This document shows positions 9,443 to 16,792 of a stretch of DNA of 64,000 bases, piece after piece. The position numbers and the translations under genes were made by a program. Position 1 is the stretch's first letter. Each line of letters starts with the position of its first letter. The DNA is from Rhodocyclus purpureus. Its GTDB lineage: Bacteria > Pseudomonadota > Gammaproteobacteria > Burkholderiales > Rhodocyclaceae. The DNA lies in contig NZ_NHRX01000032.1 of NCBI RefSeq assembly GCF_016653115.1, forward strand, positions 1-64,000, given 5' to 3'. The notes under the pieces were generated by a model. It was not told where the DNA came from. It did not search any database and was given only the letters and a program-made list of their open reading frames with translations.

Positions 9443-12328
9443 ATGCGCAAAATGGAATCCAACAGCGAAGCCACCGCCGCGCAAGAGACCAGTCAACTCG
9501 TCGTCTGCCCGAGCGCGGTAGAAAAAGCAGGCTACCGGGCGTACGCCGTGCTCATCGCTCTGGCGCTGTGGCTACTTGGCACCATTTCAGCAGCAGCGAG
9601 CGATGCGCCCCCAGCTTCGCTGCGACCATTGGCTGATCGTGCGCTCACCTCGCTGGCCGAGCGCATCGAGCCTCCACCGGTACGCTTTGTGTTCGGATGC
9701 GCAGTCCGCAGAAGCGAAGGCGCGCCACTGCGCGAATACATACTGCGGCAACAGGCCCAAGCCATCGACGCCTTACTCACCTCGGCCACCACGCCGGAGG
9801 CAGTCGATCGCGTGACGCACTTGCTTGAGAGGCTGCAACGCGACGGCTACGCTGGGGCTGAGGCAAACTGGTTGTCGGACACCTCCCCCGGTGGCCCAGT
9901 CGGGCTGCGGCTTGCGGACAGTTTGGGGGAACTTCCGGAGGCTTTGGAAGAACGGATGCACCCGGGATGCCGCCCCGACGGGTACATCGTTCCATTAGGT
10001 CGCGACAACCAAAAGCTGGGAGCTTTCGCCAGAACTGACTATCAACGTCTGACTGAACAGGAACCCGGCGACCCTTGGCATTGGCTCGTCCTTGGCTGGC
10101 TGGCCGGACCCGAGGGAGAAGCAGCGGTCCTGCGCAGTCTTGCCGTAGCGAAGGAATTTGGCTCTCCGGATGCCGCGCGCGCTCAAATCTTCGCCTGGCA
10201 GCAGATGGCCTGGCTACGCCGACAGCAGGGTCGTGGCAGCGAAGCACTCTCTGCCGCGCTGGAGGCGCTGCGCCTCGCAGAAAACGCCACAGGCCAGGAG
10301 CCGGCCGAAAATGCCGGAATGGAGACGCAAGCGGCGACGGAGCAGGCATGGCGCGACTTCATGCAGGCCGGCAGCACACTGGCAATCACGCTCGAGGACA
10401 TCGGAAAGAGGGCTGAGGCACTGGATGTTCTGGAGGGCTTGCTGCCAGTGCAAAGGCAGCTCGTTGAGCTTCGACCGGAAGACATGCCCGCACACTATGC
10501 GCTGATCGATACTCTGCTGCGAATGGGCGCACTGCAGGACGCGCTCGATTCACGAACGACAGGGGCCAGTGCCGGGCAATCTTCCCCCACTCAAGAGGCA
10601 TTCTCGCTGCTGCTCCAACTTCAGCAACGCACGCCCTATACACCCATGTTATCTCCGGCTGCCTGGCACGGCGTGGTCAGCTATGCCGTAAACCTTGCAG
10701 CACTGCTTACACTACCGCTGGGCTGGGCGCTGCTCTGGCGCTACCGCCGACGCATCGCTCAACTCATGAAGTTGACGGCCGACCGAACGACCTCATCCGT
10801 GTCAGCAGTCGCATCGGGACTACAGCGCTCAAGCACGCCAATCGAGACCGTTGCAGACGAGGGCCTGCTCCCGCACGAAGCGCATAGCGCCACTGTCTCG
10901 CTACGCCGTGCTGTGGTAGTGGAGATCGTTGCAGGGCTTGCTTTCGGCCTTGTAGCAGCATGGCTGCAGCTTCGCGCTGGCGGTCACGAACCTAACGTCA
11001 ATCGAATCGCCATGATTACATGGCCATGGGCTTGGCCCACAGTGTTGGCGCTGGGTCTGATATGGGGAGGGGATCGCCACCGCACGCTATTGGCACTGGC
11101 AGGGTATTTCATCGGGCTTCTGCTCATCTGCGCTCACATTGCGCTGGGCGATACACCAACGATGTCGATATACGGCATTCGCACGCCGGCCTTCTTCCAA
11201 GGATTGGTGTTCTGGGTGACCACCCTATCGGCATCGCCGATCCTGTTGCTGTTTCTCAATCGCGCAATCCGAAGCATCGGCCCCTCACTGCTCGCGATGA
11301 TGCTCGTAGCCACAGCTGGCGGAATGCTGGCCCAATTGGCAGCAAGCACGCCGGCTGGAATGACTGCACTGGTCACAGCGAACGGCATCATGCACCTGCC
11401 GACAGGTTGGGTGCTACACATCGCGACTCTTGCCGGCATGGTAGCCTTCGCACCACTCGCGTGGGTACTGGGAAAGCTGCTACGCACCGCCTACGCGGCA
11501 AAGTGGTTGAGCGATCAGAGCTTGGTCATCGACACGCTCTGGATTTTCCAGGCATCTCTGCTATCGATCGACCTGACTTGGGAGATCGGGCATGAGGGCT
11601 GGATCGGACTGGGCGCGTTTCTCTTGTACAAGCTCATCACCGTCGCCGGAATGTGGCCGGCCGCACGCGCCGCGCGGAAGCGCAAGCCACTGCGACTTTT
11701 ACTTTTGCGCGTTTTCAGTCGGCGCGACAAGGAAGGTAAGACCGTCAGCCGCCGCGCGAGCGCCGAGAAGCTGTTCGACCTGATCAACTCACGCTGGCGC
11801 TACGCGGGTCCGATCTACATGATCGCGGCCCCTGACCTCGCCAGCAGCACGATTGATCCCGACGAGTTCCTCGATTTCCTCGCCGGTCGGCTGCACGAGC
11901 GCTTCATCCTCAACCCGTCCGACCTGCAAGCACGGCTCGCTGCGCTCGATGATCGCTGCGATTTCGACGCGCGATGGCGCGCGACCGAGTTCTTCTGCGG
12001 TGAAGAGACATGGCGCACCGCGGTGCAAGCGCTGATGGCGCGCAGCGACCTTGTAGCAATGGATTTGCGGGACTTTCGGCCTGAAAACGAAGGCTGCCGG
12101 TTCGAGTTACAGGCCCTCGTCGATCTGGTTCCGATTCAACGCGTGTTGCTGCTGGTCGACAAGAGCACCGACATCAGTTTCCTCAAAGCCACCCTCGACT
12201 TCTGCATCGGCCAAGCACCCGCCAACTCCCCGAATGCCAAGGCCCTCGGGGAAATAGCCATGGTGAACATTGACCACGGCGAGCAGGCCGCGGTGGACCG
12301 TCTGCTTCAAATGGGCGCTGCGGGCTGA
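9443..12328 (+). CDS. Uncharacterised polytopic membrane protein with periplasmic TPR-like region and C-terminal cytoplasmic domain
   Basis: This 961-aa protein is not recognised as a named family. A signal anchor (about residues 31-51, YAVLIALALWLLGTISAAAS) is followed by some 350 residues of helical, TPR-like sequence including segments such as SEALSAALEALRLAENA and KRAEALDVLEGLLPVQRQLVEL. A membrane helix (SYAVNLAALLTLPLGWALLW) and a basic linker follow, then about eight more hydrophobic helices up to LLYKLITVAGMWPAARAARK. The C-terminal 190 residues are soluble and conserved-looking (YAGPIYMIAAPDLASS; DLVAMDLRDFRPENEGCRFEL; VPIQRVLLLVDKSTD), with alternating strands and helices that suggest a Rossmann or TIR-like fold. 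It is a likely sensor or defence-like membrane protein, but no function is established. An alternative start is the ATG at 9452. Confidence 0.75.
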   Translation: MRKMESNSEATAAQETSQLVVCPSAVEKAGYRAYAVLIALALWLLGTISAAASDAPPASLRPLADRALTSLAERIEPPPVRFVFGCAVRRSEGAPLREYILRQQAQAIDALLTSATTPEAVDRVTHLLERLQRDGYAGAEANWLSDTSPGGPVGLRLADSLGELPEALEERMHPGCRPDGYIVPLGRDNQKLGAFARTDYQRLTEQEPGDPWHWLVLGWLAGPEGEAAVLRSLAVAKEFGSPDAARAQIFAWQQMAWLRRQQGRGSEALSAALEALRLAENATGQEPAENAGMETQAATEQAWRDFMQAGSTLAITLEDIGKRAEALDVLEGLLPVQRQLVELRPEDMPAHYALIDTLLRMGALQDALDSRTTGASAGQSSPTQEAFSLLLQLQQRTPYTPMLSPAAWHGVVSYAVNLAALLTLPLGWALLWRYRRRIAQLMKLTADRTTSSVSAVASGLQRSSTPIETVADEGLLPHEAHSATVSLRRAVVVEIVAGLAFGLVAAWLQLRAGGHEPNVNRIAMITWPWAWPTVLALGLIWGGDRHRTLLALAGYFIGLLLICAHIALGDTPTMSIYGIRTPAFFQGLVFWVTTLSASPILLLFLNRAIRSIGPSLLAMMLVATAGGMLAQLAASTPAGMTALVTANGIMHLPTGWVLHIATLAGMVAFAPLAWVLGKLLRTAYAAKWLSDQSLVIDTLWIFQASLLSIDLTWEIGHEGWIGLGAFLLYKLITVAGMWPAARAARKRKPLRLLLLRVFSRRDKEGKTVSRRASAEKLFDLINSRWRYAGPIYMIAAPDLASSTIDPDEFLDFLAGRLHERFILNPSDLQARLAALDDRCDFDARWRATEFFCGEETWRTAVQALMARSDLVAMDLRDFRPENEGCRFELQALVDLVPIQRVLLLVDKSTDISFLKATLDFCIGQAPANSPNAKALGEIAMVNIDHGEQAAVDRLLQMGAAG

Positions 12329-12490
12329 CGCAAGGCGATCCGGGCACCGGGCCGCGCATGCGCCACCGACAGGACAGCTGCGCACGCGGCCAAGTCGAGA
12401 ATCTGATCGCGCCCGTGGAATACGATCTGAAGTCCGATCGGACCGCGGCCGCCTCCCCACCACGCCTCCCGAACCGTACCAGTCTGATGC
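12310..12490 (-). pseudogene. Possible relic of an amidase (GatA-type) C-terminus
   Basis: On the minus strand the frame reads GGGRGPIGLQIVFHGRDQIL, followed by DLAACAAVLSVAHARPG. This resembles the C-terminal signature of the amidase family (P-x-GLQIVG-x-x-x-D-x-x-x-L-x-x-A). There is no upstream amidase body: sequence beyond about 12490 is AT-richer and then belongs to the oppositely oriented regulator gene. The relic overlaps the last bases of the 961-aa gene. The match is short and could be chance in GC-rich DNA. Confidence 0.3.
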
Positions 12491-12663
12491 CCACAAACCC
12501 TATCAATTCCATACAGGTAACCGATAAAGATTGCCTTGACTTTCTCCTCATGACAAACAAAACTGCGCCCCGCAGTCTGTTTTTTGCAGGTAGATCTCAA
12601 GAAAGCAATCACTCGGAGGCAAAAGTGGGCAGGTCCACACAGACGGAGATCTTTCCATTGGGA

Positions 12664-14322
12664 ATGATGACTGCTTCCGGTACGCCGCAGCGGCACTCGT
12701 CGGAGCTGCCGCTGGTGCTCGCCGTCGACGACAGTCCGCAAAACCTGCTGGTCGTCGGAACGCTGCTGTCGCCGTACTACCGGGTCCGCACCGCGAACTC
12801 GGGGCGTCTCGCACTGCAGCTCGCGACGCAGGCGCCTTTCCCCGAGTTGATCCTGCTCGATGTGATGATGCCCGAGATGGATGGTTACGAGGTGATCGCC
12901 CAGCTCAAGGCAGATCCGGCAACGCGCGAGATCCCGGTCATCTTCCTCACCGCGATGGACTCGACCAAGGATGAGGAGAAGGGATTGGCACTCGGCGCGG
13001 TCGACTACATCACCAAGCCGCTGCACAAGGAGATCCTGCTCTCGCGAGTGCGGACGCATGTCGGACTCTTTCGCTCGCGCCAGGCGCTGGAGCGCTATAG
13101 CGACGAACTGGAGCTGCGCGTCGAGGAACGCACGCAAGAGCTCGCGCAGGCGCTGCGGGCGGAGGAGTCCGCCAGTCGCGCGCGCAGCGTGTTCCTGAGC
13201 AACATCAGCCACGAAATCCGCACGCCGCTCTCCGTCGTCATCGGCCTCGCCGAACTGCTGAAGAAGGACATCACGCAGCCCGAGCCAATGCGGAAGCTGG
13301 ACCAGCTTTGCGCCAACGCCGAGCACTTGCTGGCCCTCATCAACGACACCCTCGACCTGTCGAAGATCGAGTCCGGGCAACTCACGCTTGAGCGCACCGA
13401 ATTCTGCCTCGCCAGCGTGGTCGAGAAAGTCATGAACTCGTTCGCTGAGCGGGCGCGGGAGAAGGGGCTGCAGCTCAGCGCTGACGTCGCTGCATCGATC
13501 AGCGAGCTGCACTTGCTGGGCGATCCCCTGCGCCTGTCGCAGGTCCTCATCAACCTGGTCGGCAACGCCGTCAAATTCACCGAGCGTGGATCGGTTCGCC
13601 TGGACATCCGCCGCGTGAGCGAGGAGGCCGGGGGCGTCAGACTATGCTTTTCCGTTGCGGACAGCGGCTGCGGAATCTCAGCGGCCGATCAGGCGCATAT
13701 CTTCGAGCGCTTCCTGCAGCTCGATGCATCGACGACGCGCCGACACGGCGGCAGCGGGCTCGGCTTGGCCATCTCCCAGCACCTCGTGTCCATGGCGGGA
13801 GGTTCGATTCGGGTGGACAGCCAGCCGGGCTCCGGCAGCACCTTCAGCTTCGAGCTGCTCCTGCCACGCGCCGCGGGGAACTTGCCGGAGAGGACCGCCG
13901 CTCCCGCCCGTCCGCTGGCGGCCACCTTCGCCGGCAAGTGCATCCTGCTCGCCGAAGACCATCCGCTGAGCCAGGAGATTCTTGTGGACATGCTCAGGGA
14001 ACTCGGCTGCATCGTCGATGCAGTCTGCGATGGTGTGGAGGCTGTCGAGCGCGCGCAGGCTGATCGCTTCGACCTCATCCTGATGGACATGCAGATGCCG
14101 CGCATGGACGGCCTTGCCGCCGCGCGCGCGATCCGTGCCCTGCCGGTACATCATGACACGCCGATCATTGCCTTGACCGCCAATGCCTTTTCGGAGGATC
14201 GGGAGCGTTGCCTGGCCGCCGGCATGAATGACCATCTCGGCAAGCCGGTGAAGCCGGCCACCCTCGCCGCGGCCCTCGGCCAATGGCTGGATGCGCCAAC
14301 GGCGCCACCGCCGACAAACTAA
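12664..14322 (+). CDS. Hybrid regulator: receiver, histidine kinase, second receiver
   Basis: The protein combines an N-terminal receiver (LVLAVDDSPQNLLVVG; phospho-acceptor in ELILLDVMMPEMDGYE; KP motif in DYITKPLHKE), a short coiled linker, a complete histidine kinase core and a C-terminal receiver (CILLAEDHPLSQEIL; LILMDMQMPRMDG; HLGKPVKP). The kinase core has an H-box (SNISHEIRTPLS), N-box (NLVGNAVKF), G1 (DSGCGIS) and G2 (GGSGLGLAIS). Such proteins run internal phosphorelays, and no membrane segment is present. The frame is open from 12358, but the upstream part is compositionally unlike coding sequence and overlaps the amidase-like relic. The ATG at 12664, shortly before the receiver, is therefore preferred (552 aa). 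No dedicated output partner lies next to it. Confidence 0.85.
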   Translation: MMTASGTPQRHSSELPLVLAVDDSPQNLLVVGTLLSPYYRVRTANSGRLALQLATQAPFPELILLDVMMPEMDGYEVIAQLKADPATREIPVIFLTAMDSTKDEEKGLALGAVDYITKPLHKEILLSRVRTHVGLFRSRQALERYSDELELRVEERTQELAQALRAEESASRARSVFLSNISHEIRTPLSVVIGLAELLKKDITQPEPMRKLDQLCANAEHLLALINDTLDLSKIESGQLTLERTEFCLASVVEKVMNSFAERAREKGLQLSADVAASISELHLLGDPLRLSQVLINLVGNAVKFTERGSVRLDIRRVSEEAGGVRLCFSVADSGCGISAADQAHIFERFLQLDASTTRRHGGSGLGLAISQHLVSMAGGSIRVDSQPGSGSTFSFELLLPRAAGNLPERTAAPARPLAATFAGKCILLAEDHPLSQEILVDMLRELGCIVDAVCDGVEAVERAQADRFDLILMDMQMPRMDGLAAARAIRALPVHHDTPIIALTANAFSEDRERCLAAGMNDHLGKPVKPATLAAALGQWLDAPTAPPPTN

Positions 14323-14403
14323 GCGGGACGGCGGACAGATCCTCGCCGAACACCACCCTAAAAAAACTTCCGCAGGAAACTCACCTTTCCGGGGGAGGGA
14401 CGT

Positions 14404-14793
14404 TCATGCCGCCAACGCTCTCCGTGCGATGTATCCGGAGCGGGATTCGCCCGCTGCTCGTGCCGCGGCGTCGATCCGGCGCAGCACCCGCGCAGGCAGG
14501 GTGATGTTGATGCGCTCTGCCTTGTCCGAGAGGGCAGCCAGATCGACAGACACAACAGCCCACACCCATCCGGCGAATTCGGGATTGGCTTGGTGCTCCG
14601 CAATGTGGCGAGGGTCGGGAATGGCGCCACCATCGTCGATGACTGTTTCGAGCCACAACTCGATCGCCTCCTTGGCGTTATCGACGGCTTCGTCGAGCGT
14701 GTCGCCAGCCGCAAAGCAGCCCGGCAGATCAGGCACAACCACGCCGAATGCGTGAGTATCGTCACCGGGTTCGATCGCAATCGGGTATCTCAT
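14404..14793 (-). CDS. hicB: HicB family antitoxin
   Basis: This 129-aa protein has the degenerate RNase H-like N-terminal domain of HicB (MRYPIAIEPGDDTHAFGVVV, then PDLPGCFAAGDTLDEAVDNA). Its C-terminal ribbon-helix-helix DNA-binding region is INITLPARVLRRIDAAARAA followed by GESRSGYIARRAL. It neutralises the HicA mRNA interferase and normally represses its own operon. It follows hicA by 13 nt on the same strand. Confidence 0.92.
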   Translation of the reverse strand: MRYPIAIEPGDDTHAFGVVVPDLPGCFAAGDTLDEAVDNAKEAIELWLETVIDDGGAIPDPRHIAEHQANPEFAGWVWAVVSVDLAALSDKAERINITLPARVLRRIDAAARAAGESRSGYIARRALAA

Positions 14794-14806
14794 TGCCCTC
14801 TTCCTT

Positions 14807-14989
14807 TCATTTCAGTCCTGCCTGCTTCAGCAACTTGTGAGCCAGACCCGCGCCCAAGTCTTTCTTTGGATGCGGCACTGTCAAATGGCCGCCTCGCTGC
14901 GGGTGAGTGAAGATGTGGTGCGAGCCTTTGATACCTCGCAACACCCATCCTTCCGCCTCAAGTCGCCTGATCAGGTCTTTGCTGTTCAT
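14807..14989 (-). CDS. hicA: HicA family mRNA interferase toxin
   Basis: This 60-aa protein begins MNSKDLIRRLEAEGWVLRGI and contains the HicA double-stranded RNA-binding fold with catalytic His in GSHHIFTHP, then LTVPHPKKDLGAGLAHKLLK. HicA cleaves mRNA independently of ribosomes. The ATG at 14989 is chosen over one 18 nt upstream because it gives the usual HicA N-terminus and size. The gene sits directly downstream of a palindromic operator. Confidence 0.92.
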   Translation of the reverse strand: MNSKDLIRRLEAEGWVLRGIKGSHHIFTHPQRGGHLTVPHPKKDLGAGLAHKLLKQAGLK

Positions 14990-14991
14990 GA

Positions 14992-15006
14992 TGTGTATTC
15001 TACACA
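14992..15006 (-). promoter_or_regulatory. Palindromic operator in front of hicAB
   Basis: The 15-bp sequence TGTGTATTCTACACA is a perfect inverted repeat (TGTGTA, 3-nt centre, TACACA) ending 3 nt before the hicA start. On the minus strand it contains TAGAAT, which could be the -10 box, so a bound HicB dimer would block transcription directly. This autoregulatory layout is known for HicAB; binding here is inferred. Confidence 0.5.
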
Positions 15007-15055
15007 CTGTAGCGACAATTCGCTTGGTCAGTGGAAGGACAGCGCGGCGTGACGA

Positions 15056-16558
15056 TCAATGCCCCTCTTCTTGCCTTCCGCTAAAGACGCCCGCTTCCTC
15101 CCTGGCAAGCCGTTCGACGAAATCGAAGACCTCTTCAGGCACGCGAGCGGCGAGTTGCTTGCGTCGATTGTCGGAGACCTTGCCGCCGTTTTGTAGTGTC
15201 GAGACGATCAGGAGGTGCCGGTCGTTGCTGCGCAGGTCGTACGCGTCGTCGAGCGCCTTGCTGATGCGGTCGAAGCGCGCGAGGAATTCGGTTTCCCGAC
15301 GCAGGTCGACGCCCAGTGCCTCTTCGGCCATGCGGAAGGAGAATTCAACGCAGGACGTCGCGTCCCAGAAGCGGTAGATCGAGTCCGCCCCCTTGAAGCG
15401 GAAATCGAAGCGATCCTCGTCGATCCAGGAGACCTCCCACAGTTTGCGCGCCGGCTTGGAGAAGGATTGCAGGGCGGCCAGATAATCGGCTTCGTGGCGC
15501 TTCATGGCGACCGACACGGGGAGCAACAGTCCGCGTTCGAGCCTTCCCGACTGGCAAAGCGCATGGTGGAAGAGGAAGCGCGACAGGCGTCCGTTGCCGT
15601 CCATGAAGGGATGGAGGAAGACGAACCCGAACGAGGCGACTGCGGCGGCAACGATCGGATCGGTCTGGCGTGGCAGCGTATTGGCCATGGCCATGAACTC
15701 CGGCATCAGCCTGGACAGCAGTTGCGGCGATGGCGGGACGTAGGTGACGCTACTCGCTCCGCGCAGAGCTCCGCCGCGCAGCCAGTTTTGTTCGTATCGG
15801 AAGGAGGCCGCTCTTTCGAACGGATTGCTGATCGTCGCGGATTGCAGGTCGGCGAGGTAGTCCTCGGTCAGTTCCGTCTTCTCGTGCGCCTGCTGGAGGA
15901 GGGCGACGAAAGCTTCCGCCTTGCGCTGGCCCGGTACTTCGCGCTCGATCGCAAAGGAACTGTCGGTTTCACTTAGGTAGGCCCAGGACAGTGCGCGATC
16001 CGCGTTGACCGCGCCGAGCGACTCGAGGAATGCTTTGGTGCGGCCCAGGATGTCGCTCTCGATTCCGTGCTTGATGCGATCGCTGAGGCGGACTGTCGGA
16101 CAATAGGTGGCTGAACCGAGTCCGTTGAAATTGATTCGCCACTTGGCGTTCCTGAGCTTGGCGCCGGTGACGTAGCGTTCGGGGTCGAAGAGCTCGCCAT
16201 AAGGCCCGGCCACGGTCGGCAAGTCGGCGAGTTCCGCACCCGTGAACCATTCCCAGAGGTAGCACGCCTTGCGTATGAACAGTCCGGAAGGTGACTGCCG
16301 CAGGCGGGCCACGAGGTCCGCGCCGGAGATGCGCGGCATGGCTTCGGCGAGGACTTGCAGATTGGTGCCTTCGTACCTGAGAGCAAAGATCAGATGCTCG
16401 ACCGGATCGTCAGATTTCGGGGCGACCGCTTTGGGGACCTGCAATTCATCCTGAGTGTCGAGGAGCCTGCTCACGGGGCGCATCCTGGCCGGATGCTCGA
16501 CCGGAAACACGGACAAGCCTAGCTCGGTTCGCAGGTACTCATAGCCAAGCTCATCCAT
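15056..16558 (-). CDS. Fic family protein (probable AMP transferase)
   Basis: This 500-aa protein carries the full Fic active site HPFMDGNGRLSR at residues 316-327, with the catalytic His316 and the phosphate-binding DGNGR, and the upstream flap SVTYVPPSPQLL. Fic enzymes transfer AMP from ATP to protein hydroxyl groups. An inhibitory helix motif of the S-x-x-x-E type is present in the N-terminal half (SSFAIER, about residues 200-206), although the residue after Glu is Arg rather than the usual Gly or Asn. The C-terminal region is helical and may contain a winged helix. It is monocistronic, beside hicAB. The divergent gap to the peptidase gene (16559-16792) is AT-rich near the Fic start and must carry both promoters. 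Confidence 0.9.
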   Translation of the reverse strand: MDELGYEYLRTELGLSVFPVEHPARMRPVSRLLDTQDELQVPKAVAPKSDDPVEHLIFALRYEGTNLQVLAEAMPRISGADLVARLRQSPSGLFIRKACYLWEWFTGAELADLPTVAGPYGELFDPERYVTGAKLRNAKWRINFNGLGSATYCPTVRLSDRIKHGIESDILGRTKAFLESLGAVNADRALSWAYLSETDSSFAIEREVPGQRKAEAFVALLQQAHEKTELTEDYLADLQSATISNPFERAASFRYEQNWLRGGALRGASSVTYVPPSPQLLSRLMPEFMAMANTLPRQTDPIVAAAVASFGFVFLHPFMDGNGRLSRFLFHHALCQSGRLERGLLLPVSVAMKRHEADYLAALQSFSKPARKLWEVSWIDEDRFDFRFKGADSIYRFWDATSCVEFSFRMAEEALGVDLRRETEFLARFDRISKALDDAYDLRSNDRHLLIVSTLQNGGKVSDNRRKQLAARVPEEVFDFVERLAREEAGVFSGRQEEGH

Positions 16559-16792
16559 GGTGACCTCTCCTGCACGGATTTTCTTAACGGACTTTGGATA
16601 TTTTTATTTTCTTGTAGAAACGTCAAGATTTTTTTCAGCCGCGCCAAGCGGAGATCCAATGCTCGGTCGTTGGCGGCATCTTTCTGGACATCGCCGGCAC
16701 GCAGCCCCTTGGCGTTGCGTCTCGTCTATGCCATGGGGATTAATGGCCTAGTATGAAGCCATCGGCCACGCTAAGGTCACCAGGAGAACGTC

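Noticed and set aside
12307-13512. 401-codon minus-strand frame as a full gene
   Set aside because: Most of it is antisense to the receiver-kinase gene; only the short end near 12310-12490 resembles an amidase and is listed separately as a weak relic.
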